Shown here: positions 16,847 through 25,512 of the stretch, one piece after another | How positions within the stretch are numbered: the stretch's first letter is position 1 | Layout of the letters: each line of letters starts with the position of its first letter | Assembly (NCBI GenBank): GCA_963677325.2 | Contig: CAXXGM010000008.1 | Coordinates: 186,001 to 250,000 of the forward strand | Reading direction: 5' to 3' | DNA from: G963677325 sp963677325 | GTDB lineage: Bacteria > Bacteroidota > Bacteroidia > Bacteroidales > Prolixibacteraceae | DNA length: 64,000 bases | Translations under genes and position numbers: made by a program | Notes under the pieces: generated by a model | What the model saw: the letters and a program-made list of their open reading frames with translations, nothing else | Told to the model about the DNA's origin: nothing | The model's database searches: none

Positions 16847-17759
16847 CCTGCTGTATTGAAATAAGATCAGCTACTCTCTTTTTCATCTTCACCTGTGCAA
16901 CGAAAAGGCCTGCAATTACTATAAAAATACCAATGAATTTCCTCAGGTTCATCGGATCGCCGAGTATAAACCAGGCCAGTACCGCTGTCAATACCGGTAT
17001 CATGTTAATGAACATGTTTGACCGGTTAATTCCAAGATATTTAAGGCTGTAGGTGAAAAGGATGAAGGCCATCACGGAAGCGAAAACAGCCAGTTTTATG
17101 ATGGCCCAGAAAGCTGTTCCATCAAAGGCCGTATTAACAAACTGTTTGCTTTCAAAAAATAACCAGAAAGGGAGAAAATAAAAGATGGCGATGAAATTCT
17201 GGTATGTAACTATGGTTGGGGCATTGTATTTTTTGGCTAAACTCACGAGGACGGTTGTGTAGCCGATGGCAGAGGCCACAGCAAGGAATTCCAATGCAAC
17301 CCCCAGGGGTGAGGCAGTGAAATTAAAGGAGGAGTCGAAAACTACAATAGCTACACCTAAAAAGGAAAGAATTATGCCGGCGAAATTGCGACCAGATAAA
17401 GATTCACCATGAAATCTGGAGGCTGCCAAAGGGGAGAAAAGCGGTATGGTGGAAATAATAATGGCTCCCATGGTACTGGAGATGTATTTTAATCCGTAAC
17501 TTTCACCGACAAAGTATAAAAAAGGTTCAAAGAAGGCCAGCAGCAGAAAAGTAAGGTAATCCCGGGACTTTATCCGCATCAGTTGATTGCCAATCCTGGA
17601 ATAAAGAAAAATGAAGGAAGCAGCAATGATCAGTCTGAAAAGAGTAGTAGTCAATGGTCCATAGGAAATATAGGCCACCTTTACCCAGACAAAGGAAAAT
17701 GACCAGCAGATCATGGCTGAGATTACGGCTACATAGACTTTGAATTTAGAACTGAACAT
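16833..17759 (-). CDS. EamA-family (DMT) transporter
   Basis: The 308-residue product has ten hydrophobic segments in two repeats of five, the layout of EamA drug/metabolite transporters. The first repeat holds FVWVKVAYISYGPLTTTLFR and ISTIPLFSPLAAS, the second FASVMAFILFTYSLKYLG and FINMIPVLTAVLAWFILGDP. It sits in the inner membrane and probably exports a metabolite. The substrate cannot be read. A basic C-terminal tail overlaps the downstream Cys-cluster gene. Confidence 0.88.
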   Translation of the reverse strand: MFSSKFKVYVAVISAMICWSFSFVWVKVAYISYGPLTTTLFRLIIAASFIFLYSRIGNQLMRIKSRDYLTFLLLAFFEPFLYFVGESYGLKYISSTMGAIIISTIPLFSPLAASRFHGESLSGRNFAGIILSFLGVAIVVFDSSFNFTASPLGVALEFLAVASAIGYTTVLVSLAKKYNAPTIVTYQNFIAIFYFLPFWLFFESKQFVNTAFDGTAFWAIIKLAVFASVMAFILFTYSLKYLGINRSNMFINMIPVLTAVLAWFILGDPMNLRKFIGIFIVIAGLFVAQVKMKKRVADLISIQQDGGR

Positions 17760-17949
17760 CTGTTGAAAATTTGCGTAAAAATAGGTTTAATTGACGAGTA
17801 ATTGAAGGAGTCAGGTCGTCTGGATTTTCCTTTTTTGGTTATTTTCAGGCAGTGGATTGAGCATGATGGTTGAGGAAAATAATATAGCTATGATTATATA
17901 TATAGATTAATGTTTTAAATTTGTCTATTCATAACAAAACTCTTTTTTA

Positions 17950-18669
17950 ATGAAATCATTATTTTATTGGATACTTCTTATTACGTTGACTGTTTCCTGT
18001 AATTTTAAAAAGAAGGGAAGCTCTGTCCAGAAAGAAAATACACTTCCAAATTCTCATCTGGTGACTGTGACCGATGTGATACAAACGGGTAGTTATACCT
18101 ATCTGAAATTAAAAGAGGGTGATAAAGAATACTGGGCCGCTGTAACAGCCATGGACGCGAAGGCCGGGCAGACCTATTATTATAATCAAAGTATGGAAAT
18201 GAAAGACTTTAAAAGCAAGGAACTTAACAGGACTTTCAGCAGTATTTTCTTTATTGATAATTTCAGTGAGAAACCCCTCACGGCTAAAAAGCCTGAAACA
18301 TTGAAGACTACCGGAAGGCAGATGGTTGAACGTGTGAGTGACTTGAAAATAAACCCTGCAGCAGGGGGCCTTACCATTTCTATATTGATGTCAAATAAGT
18401 CACAATACGACGGGAAAATTGTCCGGATCAGTGGGAAAGTGATAAAATTCAGCGCTGACATAATGAGTAAGAATTGGGTTCACCTGCAGGACGGGACAGA
18501 ATCTTCCGGTGAATACGATCTGGTTATTACTACTAAAGAGGTGGTTAAAACAGGAGATGTCGTAACGTTTGAGGGCAAAATATTCCTGAATAAGGATTTT
18601 GGTTACGGATATAAATACGATGTTTTAATGGAGGATGCTAAGGTTATTGATGTAAAAAGCGGAATCTAA
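17950..18669 (+). CDS. Lipoprotein with probable OB-fold repeats
   Basis: The 239-residue product has a lipoprotein signal (MKSLFYWILLITLTVSC, lipobox Cys at residue 17). Two segments look like OB-fold domains. One is near residues 38-110 (VTDVIQTGSYTYLKLKEGDK and YWAAV); the other near 145-235 (YDGKIVRISGKVIKFSADIM, NWVHLQDGTESSGEYDLVIT, VVTFEGKIFLNKDFGYGYKY). Such folds occur in NrfJ/YdeI-like envelope proteins, but the function here is unknown. Its stop overlaps the stop of the convergent histidine kinase gene by 4 bp. Confidence 0.75.
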   Translation: MKSLFYWILLITLTVSCNFKKKGSSVQKENTLPNSHLVTVTDVIQTGSYTYLKLKEGDKEYWAAVTAMDAKAGQTYYYNQSMEMKDFKSKELNRTFSSIFFIDNFSEKPLTAKKPETLKTTGRQMVERVSDLKINPAAGGLTISILMSNKSQYDGKIVRISGKVIKFSADIMSKNWVHLQDGTESSGEYDLVITTKEVVKTGDVVTFEGKIFLNKDFGYGYKYDVLMEDAKVIDVKSGI

Positions 18670-20468
18670 TCTTCCTGTTTTTCCTGATTTTCTTTCAGAG
18701 AAAAGCTAAAAACACATCCTTTCCCCGGGGAATTTTCACTGGTAACCAGGACTTCTCCCCCGAGTTTTTCAACAATACGTTTAATAATTGAAAGACCAAG
18801 CCCATGGCCTTCATTATTTTTATTATCCAGTCTCTCAAAGTCATTAAATAATCTATTGAGCGATTCCGAAGGGAGCCCTTCTCCATTATCCTGGATCCAA
18901 AAACGGATATATGAGCCATTGATTTTATTATGCCCTATCCTGATTTCCGGGGGATTTCCACCATACTTTAATGCATTGCTTATCAGATTAAACCAGACTT
19001 CTTCAATCCATTGGGAATGGCCTAATACGGAAGGCCATGTTTCTGGTAATTTAATAGAAAAATGATTCTGTGAAGTGCAGCCGTTCAGTCTTTTTAAAGC
19101 CTCTTTGATAATACAAGACATTTCAAGAGGTACAGGTTTGATATCTTCTTTCCTGATTCTTGAAAGTAAAAGCAGCTCATCCACTATTTTATACATTTTA
19201 AGACCTTGCTCATGTACGATTTCAATTAATTCAAGAGCCTCATCTTTTTTATTGTCTTTCACGTCTTCCCTGATCAAATCTCTTAATCCAAGTAATCCAC
19301 TAATCGGATTTTTTAGGTCATGGGCTACAGACCGCGCATAAGCATCCAGATCCAGAATGAGTTTTTCTTTTTCCTTTATTTCGCTGCGCAGTAGATTATT
19401 GGATTCGACTGCAGAATCCAATGCAATTTTTCTCTTTGTGATATCGTGAAGAATAAAGATCTTTCCAATGAGTTTTTTACTAAGAAGATTGACAGGACTG
19501 CACGTTACTTCAAAATATCTGGGTTCATTTTCTATTTTGATCACCGTCTCAGAGGTGGATCTTTCCTGAGTGCAATTGAAATCAGAAGGTATTATTTTGG
19601 ATCTTATTAAATCAAATGATTGACCAATGAGTTGTTTTTGGTTTGTCTCCGATATTAAAGCTATAGCAGGATTAACATCGACTATTCTGTTAGCCATGTC
19701 GACCACGATAATACCGTCGCCCATATTATTAATAATCTGTTTTCGGGCAATGGGCAGGATATCCAGCATCCCTTGTCTGTAAATACCAATTGCTATAAAA
19801 ATTCCGACAAAAATGAGAGAGATAGGAGTTAGATCTGCGTTAATAGGAGTAAGTTTAAAAATATAGAGCGTAGTGGCGGTAAATGGGAGTATAGTTGCCA
19901 GAATCAGGTAAATAATTTGATTTTTATAGATTTTATAAAATTTAATTGTGTCAATCAATAAAATGAGTACGGCTAAAATAGAGACCGAAAGCTCGTAAAA
20001 AACATAAATCCAGAACCATTTACCGTAATAATAAATACTTCCATTCAGATCAACCAATTCAATTTTTTCCCATACAAGATGATGGTATTGATTTGTTGTT
20101 GATAATCCTAAGGTAATCAGAGGTAACAGGAACAGGATAGCAATAATCCTCCTGCCTGGAAATTTTTCACTTCTGAAATAAGCAAGAGTGAATAATAAAA
20201 ATAAAGGAGGAATAGCGGACGCTCCAAGGATAGCGAATTGGGACCAGAATATTTTTAAATTTATGGCAGTGGATGCATGCTCAAAACCATCAGCTATCGA
20301 CCAGATCGCTGTGCAAAATTCAAACAGTATCAGATAAACAACTCCTTCAACATGCCTTCTCTTCCATAAAATAAGAATCAAAACCAATGCAAACAGACTC
20401 GGTAAAGACTGCAGGTAAAAAACTGAAGTAAATTGATAATCCATTTTTATCGGGTTAATCAGGGTCAA
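18666..20468 (-). CDS. 7TM sensor histidine kinase with PAS domain (first of tandem pair)
   Basis: The 600-residue product has seven hydrophobic segments in residues ~10-225, the 7TM kinase input region. A PAS domain follows (~240-350, GDGIIVVDMANRIVDVNPAI), then a HisKA domain with His383 in VAHDLKNPISGLLGLRDLI. The HATPase domain lies at ~475-590 (ISNALKYGGNPPEIRI, WIQDNGEGLPSESLNRLF, GHGLGLSIIKRIVEKLGG). It should autophosphorylate in response to a membrane or cytoplasmic signal. No receiver or regulator gene lies beside it. It is a close paralogue of the gene upstream at 20539. Confidence 0.93.
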   Translation of the reverse strand: MTLINPIKMDYQFTSVFYLQSLPSLFALVLILILWKRRHVEGVVYLILFEFCTAIWSIADGFEHASTAINLKIFWSQFAILGASAIPPLFLLFTLAYFRSEKFPGRRIIAILFLLPLITLGLSTTNQYHHLVWEKIELVDLNGSIYYYGKWFWIYVFYELSVSILAVLILLIDTIKFYKIYKNQIIYLILATILPFTATTLYIFKLTPINADLTPISLIFVGIFIAIGIYRQGMLDILPIARKQIINNMGDGIIVVDMANRIVDVNPAIALISETNQKQLIGQSFDLIRSKIIPSDFNCTQERSTSETVIKIENEPRYFEVTCSPVNLLSKKLIGKIFILHDITKRKIALDSAVESNNLLRSEIKEKEKLILDLDAYARSVAHDLKNPISGLLGLRDLIREDVKDNKKDEALELIEIVHEQGLKMYKIVDELLLLSRIRKEDIKPVPLEMSCIIKEALKRLNGCTSQNHFSIKLPETWPSVLGHSQWIEEVWFNLISNALKYGGNPPEIRIGHNKINGSYIRFWIQDNGEGLPSESLNRLFNDFERLDNKNNEGHGLGLSIIKRIVEKLGGEVLVTSENSPGKGCVFSFSLKENQEKQED

Positions 20469-20538
20469 AAGTAATCATAAAATTATTTAAAGGATGAAAA
20501 TATATAGAAAAAATTTATTTACTTAAGTAAAAATGTGA

Positions 20539-22341
20539 TCACAACTCAGATGACTGTTGAGTGATATGCTCTTCTTCCATTTCTTTGAGCGTGAAACTAA
20601 AAATACATCCTTTCCCTGGGATATTCTCACTGGTAACCAAAACCTCCCCACCTAATTTTTCCATAATTCTTTTTATAATGGCAAGTCCTAATCCATGGCC
20701 TTCAACCTTCTTTTCATTAAGTCGCTCAAAATCCTGAAATACTTTATTGAATGAATCCTGAGGAAGTCCGTTCCCATTATCCTGTATCCAAAAGCGCCAG
20801 GTTTTAATATTGATTTTTTCTGCACCTAATCTTATCTTAGGTGGATTGCCGCCGTATTTGATTGCATTACTTATCAGATTAAACCAGACTTCTTCTATCC
20901 ATTGAGGTTGCCCCGCCACCACAGGCCAGCAATCCGGCATTTCAATTGAAACATTACTGAGTTCTAAACATCCGTTTAATCTTTTTAGCGCTTCGTTGAT
21001 GATAGGGGCCATATTCAATTTGACCGGACTGAGATCTTCTTTCCGGATTCTTGATAAAAGCAGTAATTCATCAACGATTGTATACATTTTTTGACCCTGT
21101 TCGTGCACAAGATCAACTAGTTCAAAGATTTCTTCGGTATTGTTTTTCTGAAGATCTTCTTTAATAATATCTCTCAAACCCAATAAGCCTGAAATCGGAT
21201 TCTTCAAATCATGAGCTACAGAACGGGCATAAGCATCGAGATCAATGATCAGTTTTTCTTTTTCAGTTATTTCTTTGCGCAGAAGTTTATTGGATTCCAC
21301 GGCTGAATCTAAAGCCTTTTTTCGTTTGGTAATGTCATGAAAAATAAGAATTCTTCCAATCAGTTTTTTATTGGAACGTGTAACAGGATTATTTCTGACT
21401 TCGAAATATTTTTCTTTTTCATCAAATTTAATTATTGTTTCAGATGTAATATCTGCAGCTGTTGAAGGTTCCGAGAGATGGAATAAAATGCCTTTTATCG
21501 TAACGAAAGACTTTCCGATTAATTGTTCCTGTGAATAACCTGTAATTTCAAGAAAGGCAGGATTTGCATCAATGATCCGGTCGGCCATATCAATTACCAG
21601 AACTCCATCTTCAAGATAATCTATAATTTGTTTTCTGGCTATTGGCATGATATCAATCATTCCCTGCCAAAAAATTCCTATTCCTACGCAAATTCCCGAA
21701 AAAATAAGCGCAATAGGGGTCAAATCAGCTTTGATGGGAATGAGTTTGAAGATATAGAGAATGCTTGATGTCAATGGTAAAAGAGAACCGACTATCAAAA
21801 ATATAATCTGGTTTTTGTAAATTTTGTAGAATTTTAAGATGCTAAAAAGGAGTATAAATACAGATACAATTACTAAGGCGAATTCATAAAATATGAAAAT
21901 CCAGAACCATTTGCCATAATGATAGACACTGTCATTTGTTTTTGGAAATAACTCCACATCTGACCAGATCAGGTGGTGGAAGGAATTTGTAAAAGCCAGA
22001 ATAATGGTTATTGCCGGAATAGTAAAAGCCAGAAAAATGAACCGTTTATTAATATATTTATGGTGTTGGGTAAAAGAAAGTGTAAAAAGAAACAAAAAAA
22101 CAGCTGTTGTAGTAGAACCTAAATTTCCCAGCTGAGACCAGAATATTTTAAGCGATAGGGTAGAGGCGGCATGTTCAAGAGCATCTGTCAGAGCCCATAT
22201 AGAAGCTGCAGATTCCAAAAGAATGAGATAAATTACACCTTTGGTATGCCTTCTTTTCCAGAGAATATAAATCAATGAAATACCAAACAGGCACGGCAAT
22301 GCTTGAAGCAGAAAAACCTCTGTAAATTGGTAGTTCATCAT
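20539..22341 (-). CDS. 7TM sensor histidine kinase with PAS domain (second of tandem pair)
   Basis: Also 600 residues, and collinear with the kinase at 18666: 7TM region, PAS (VLVIDMADRIIDANPAFLEI), HisKA with His377 in VAHDLKNPISGLLGLRDII, and HATPase (ISNAIKYGGNPPKIRLG, WIQDNGNGLPQDSF, GHGLGLAIIKRIMEKLGG). Identity is highest in the kinase core and lower in the membrane and PAS parts, which suggests duplication followed by drift in signal input. The 70-bp gap between the two genes has no visible terminator, so they may share a transcript. The cognate regulator must be elsewhere. Confidence 0.93.
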   Translation of the reverse strand: MMNYQFTEVFLLQALPCLFGISLIYILWKRRHTKGVIYLILLESAASIWALTDALEHAASTLSLKIFWSQLGNLGSTTTAVFLFLFTLSFTQHHKYINKRFIFLAFTIPAITIILAFTNSFHHLIWSDVELFPKTNDSVYHYGKWFWIFIFYEFALVIVSVFILLFSILKFYKIYKNQIIFLIVGSLLPLTSSILYIFKLIPIKADLTPIALIFSGICVGIGIFWQGMIDIMPIARKQIIDYLEDGVLVIDMADRIIDANPAFLEITGYSQEQLIGKSFVTIKGILFHLSEPSTAADITSETIIKFDEKEKYFEVRNNPVTRSNKKLIGRILIFHDITKRKKALDSAVESNKLLRKEITEKEKLIIDLDAYARSVAHDLKNPISGLLGLRDIIKEDLQKNNTEEIFELVDLVHEQGQKMYTIVDELLLLSRIRKEDLSPVKLNMAPIINEALKRLNGCLELSNVSIEMPDCWPVVAGQPQWIEEVWFNLISNAIKYGGNPPKIRLGAEKINIKTWRFWIQDNGNGLPQDSFNKVFQDFERLNEKKVEGHGLGLAIIKRIMEKLGGEVLVTSENIPGKGCIFSFTLKEMEEEHITQQSSEL

Positions 22342-22450
22342 CCCATTATTTTTTCATAGTTCTGATTTGATCGGTTCCAAAAATAACTGTAAATATCAAG
22401 GTTTTGAAAAATGTGTTCTTTCGGAAAGAGAAAATAGGAATTTCTTTACA

Positions 22451-23602
22451 TTACAGTCCTTTAGAAACAAAGCCATTGTATTTCAGAAAAAATTCTAAAA
22501 ACATGTAAGCCTCTTCATTTGATTGAGGATTCGGGTTATGGTCAGGCCTATTGGTCATTGCTACACGATTGCTGAATCCAAGTAGACGATTAACAGCTAT
22601 ACTGTGGTTTAGAGGAATCCAGCGTTTTGGTGTATCTTCAGAACCGCCGGAAACAAGGAAAGGGCGTGGAGCCATCAGGGCATGTAATTCCTGAAGATTA
22701 TATCCATCAGCTACAAGCTTAAGATAGAGCCCTTTTGAAGGATTTTGTTCAGTTATCATTCCTCTCTTGCGCCATGGCGGAGGATAGTAGCCCAAATACC
22801 AAGGTTCCCAATAATTAACTGCCTGACGCGATTCATCAAACACGATTCCGGGATCAGACCAAACCGCACAGGCAAATTTATCAAACAGACAAGAAGCAAA
22901 CATAGCCCATTTACCTCCGTATGAATGTCCCATAATCCCTATCCTGGTTGAATCTACTTCCTGTATTCCTGAGACAACATACCAGGCATTTGCAGCAGCA
23001 TAAGCCAGCATTGAAAGAGGTTGTACCGTTGCATTATCTATGGAAGGATAATACATTGAATAGGTCTTGGCTTTTGTGGTTTGTGTCGTTCCGATAGAAA
23101 GAGTGACAAATCCTCTTTTGGTCAATTGCAGGGCGAAGTCCCGATTTTCAGTTCCTTCCCCGATTGCCGTTTCAGGTTCATAAAATACAGTAATAACAGC
23201 AGGTTTTTTCCCTTTACCATCAGGAATTAACAGATAACCTTCCGTCTTCTCATCAGGTCTCCAGCTAAATCTGATGCGCTTTTTAGTATAATTTTCCTTG
23301 TGTGTAGTTTCTAAAATTTCAATATTCTGATTTTTAATCAGAGGGGGCCATTCTCCCATCATTCCATTCCATCTGGACAGGATCTCTTTCCTCCTTTCCT
23401 TCCAGTCCTCTGGTGTTTTTACTTCCCGGCCGTCATAAAATTTCAGGGGAGAACGGAAATCACCATAAACATTTGCTAGTTCGGGCGGAGGATTAAAAAA
23501 AGGACTTATTTTCCCCCATATTACCGTTTCCGGTTGTTCTGCCATCAGTAATTTTATGGTTAGTGCTGATAAAAAAACACAAAGAGTAATAATTTTTTTC
23601 AT
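22451..23602 (-). CDS. Secreted alpha/beta-hydrolase (acetyl-xylan-esterase-like)
   Basis: The 383-residue product has a signal peptide (MKKIITLCVFLSALTIKLLM) and a hydrolase domain. KPAVITVFYEPETAIG gives the oxyanion strand, GIMGHSYGGKWAMFAS the nucleophile Ser, and DTPKRWIPLNHSIAVNRLLG with DHNPNPQSNEEAYMFLEFF the late acidic/His region. It resembles the dienelactone-hydrolase or CE15/acetyl-xylan-esterase-like proteins of Bacteroidota carbohydrate loci. The substrate is unknown. The ~170 N-terminal residues before the core are longer than in minimal esterases. No glycosidase gene is adjacent. Confidence 0.82.
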   Translation of the reverse strand: MKKIITLCVFLSALTIKLLMAEQPETVIWGKISPFFNPPPELANVYGDFRSPLKFYDGREVKTPEDWKERRKEILSRWNGMMGEWPPLIKNQNIEILETTHKENYTKKRIRFSWRPDEKTEGYLLIPDGKGKKPAVITVFYEPETAIGEGTENRDFALQLTKRGFVTLSIGTTQTTKAKTYSMYYPSIDNATVQPLSMLAYAAANAWYVVSGIQEVDSTRIGIMGHSYGGKWAMFASCLFDKFACAVWSDPGIVFDESRQAVNYWEPWYLGYYPPPWRKRGMITEQNPSKGLYLKLVADGYNLQELHALMAPRPFLVSGGSEDTPKRWIPLNHSIAVNRLLGFSNRVAMTNRPDHNPNPQSNEEAYMFLEFFLKYNGFVSKGL

Positions 23603-23701
23603 AATACTAACAGCTTAGGAGTTCTCGGCAAATTTAATAAAATACGGATAAATAGAATTGTTTTACAGTATTTTAAATAAACAAGACAAGCCAAACAAGG
23701 G

Positions 23702-25489
23702 TTAATCCTCCTCCCGGGACGAAGCAAATATTGATTCAATAAGGTCTTTGTATTTTGATTCAATAAATTTTCTTTTCAGTTTCAGTGTTTGGGATAATTC
23801 TCCCGATTGAGGGCTCCAGGAATCAGGAACTAACCTGAATCTTTTTATTTCTTCGTGCTGACCCAGGGTGTTGTTTATTTCTTTCACTTCCTTCTGAAAA
23901 TAGGCCTGAACTTCCGGAAGAAGAATTAATTCGTTGTTATCGATAAAATGAATCCGCTTTTCGTAACACCAATCGTGAAGATATTCAAAATTGGGTGATA
24001 TCAGGGCGCTGGCAAACTTTTCATGATCACCGATTACAATGACCTGATCGATTAAGATTGATTCCTTCAATTTATTCTCCAGCATTTGGGGAGCAATATA
24101 TTTGCCACCCGTGAGTTTGAAAATTTCCTTTTTGCGGTCTGTTATTTTCAAATATTTTCCGTCCTCAAAGATGCCGACATCTCCGGTATGAAACCAACCA
24201 TCCTGATCTATTGTTTCTGCAGTCAATTCGGGCTGATTATAATAACCCATCATCAGGTTAGGTCCCTTGGTCAGAATCTCACCATCTTCAGCGATTCTAA
24301 CCTCTACACCCGGCAATACCGGTCCATTGGTGCCAATTTTCATCTCGCCGGTAATTAAATTCCCAACAGCCACTACGGGTGAAGTTTCGGTTAAGCCATA
24401 TCCCTCGAGAACACTGATTCCGGCTGCCCCGAATACCCTGGCAATACGGGGCTGCAAAGCGGCTCCGCCTGATACGATGATCTTTAAATTACCACCTAAA
24501 GCTTCGCGCCATTTGGAATAAATTAACTGATCGGCAATCCACAATTTTAATTTAAAAACGAGACTCTTCCTAGTATTGTATTCAAAGCTCTTTCCAAGAT
24601 CAACAGCCCAAAAGAATAGTTTCTTTTTTAAACCTTTTAGCTGCTTTCCCCTTGTCATTATTCCGTTATATACCCTTTCGAGCAAACGGGGTACCCCGCT
24701 GAAGATATGAGGATGTACTTCTTTAATGGCCGGCATAATCTGAGCAAGGGTTTCGACATAATAGATTCCAATTCCCTTGTACTGAAAATTGTAGTTTACC
24801 GATCGTTCAAATATATGACAAAGCGGAAGAAACGAAATGCAATGATGGGAAGGTCCGAAATCAAAATTATTAATGTGGGTGATAAAATTTGAAACCACGT
24901 TCCTGTGGGAGAGCATAACACCTTTGGGGATTCCTGTTGTACCGGAAGTGTAAATCATGGTTGCCATTTCTTCTTCACCAATCGAGTCTTTTATCAATTT
25001 TAAATCGGAAGAAAAATTCGTTTCATTTTCATTCCCGAGCTTATAGAGATCATTAATATTCAGTGCTCCGTTGACCGGATTAAATGTAAAGATCTGTTCA
25101 ATCGAAGGGATTTCTTCAATCATGGGATAAAGCTTGCGATAGAGCTTTTCGTCCGAAACAAAAATGAATCTTGTACCTGAATGGTTGAAAATATACCTGT
25201 ATTCCTCTTCACTGATGGTAGAGTAAACAGGTACGTGAACTGCCCCCGTCATTGAAAGAGCCATATCGGTTATACTCCACTCGGGCCTGTTCCCGCTGAC
25301 CGTAGCTACACGATCTCCTTTTTTAAGTCCAAAGGAGAGAAGGCCCAATGCAAGAAGCTCAACGTTTCTATCATATTGTGAGGTGCTGAATTTAATCCAT
25401 TCGTCGCCATACTTTCCGCAAATAGCATCCTCACGGGGATGATTTTTGAGACAATACTCAATAATATCAAATGTTCTTGAAACCTGCAT
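23702..25489 (-). CDS. Long-chain fatty-acid-CoA ligase
   Basis: The 595-residue product is an AMP-forming acyl-CoA synthetase. The AMP-binding motif is MATMIYTSGTTGIPKGVMLSH. Further signatures are HIFSGVPRLLERVY, SVLEGYGLTETSPVVAVGN, GWFHTGDVGIFEDGKYLKIT and DRKKEIFKLTGGKYIAPQML with the hinge Asp and the C-terminal domain. It activates fatty acids with ATP and CoA for phospholipid synthesis or degradation. The length and long insert near the end match the FadD15/long-chain group of Bacteroidota. It ends 23 bp upstream of nothing shared; the ccsA-type gene lies ahead of it on the same strand. Confidence 0.95.
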   Translation of the reverse strand: MQVSRTFDIIEYCLKNHPREDAICGKYGDEWIKFSTSQYDRNVELLALGLLSFGLKKGDRVATVSGNRPEWSITDMALSMTGAVHVPVYSTISEEEYRYIFNHSGTRFIFVSDEKLYRKLYPMIEEIPSIEQIFTFNPVNGALNINDLYKLGNENETNFSSDLKLIKDSIGEEEMATMIYTSGTTGIPKGVMLSHRNVVSNFITHINNFDFGPSHHCISFLPLCHIFERSVNYNFQYKGIGIYYVETLAQIMPAIKEVHPHIFSGVPRLLERVYNGIMTRGKQLKGLKKKLFFWAVDLGKSFEYNTRKSLVFKLKLWIADQLIYSKWREALGGNLKIIVSGGAALQPRIARVFGAAGISVLEGYGLTETSPVVAVGNLITGEMKIGTNGPVLPGVEVRIAEDGEILTKGPNLMMGYYNQPELTAETIDQDGWFHTGDVGIFEDGKYLKITDRKKEIFKLTGGKYIAPQMLENKLKESILIDQVIVIGDHEKFASALISPNFEYLHDWCYEKRIHFIDNNELILLPEVQAYFQKEVKEINNTLGQHEEIKRFRLVPDSWSPQSGELSQTLKLKRKFIESKYKDLIESIFASSREED

Positions 25490-25512
25490 GTTATTCTGTT
25501 TCTTAAATAGAC

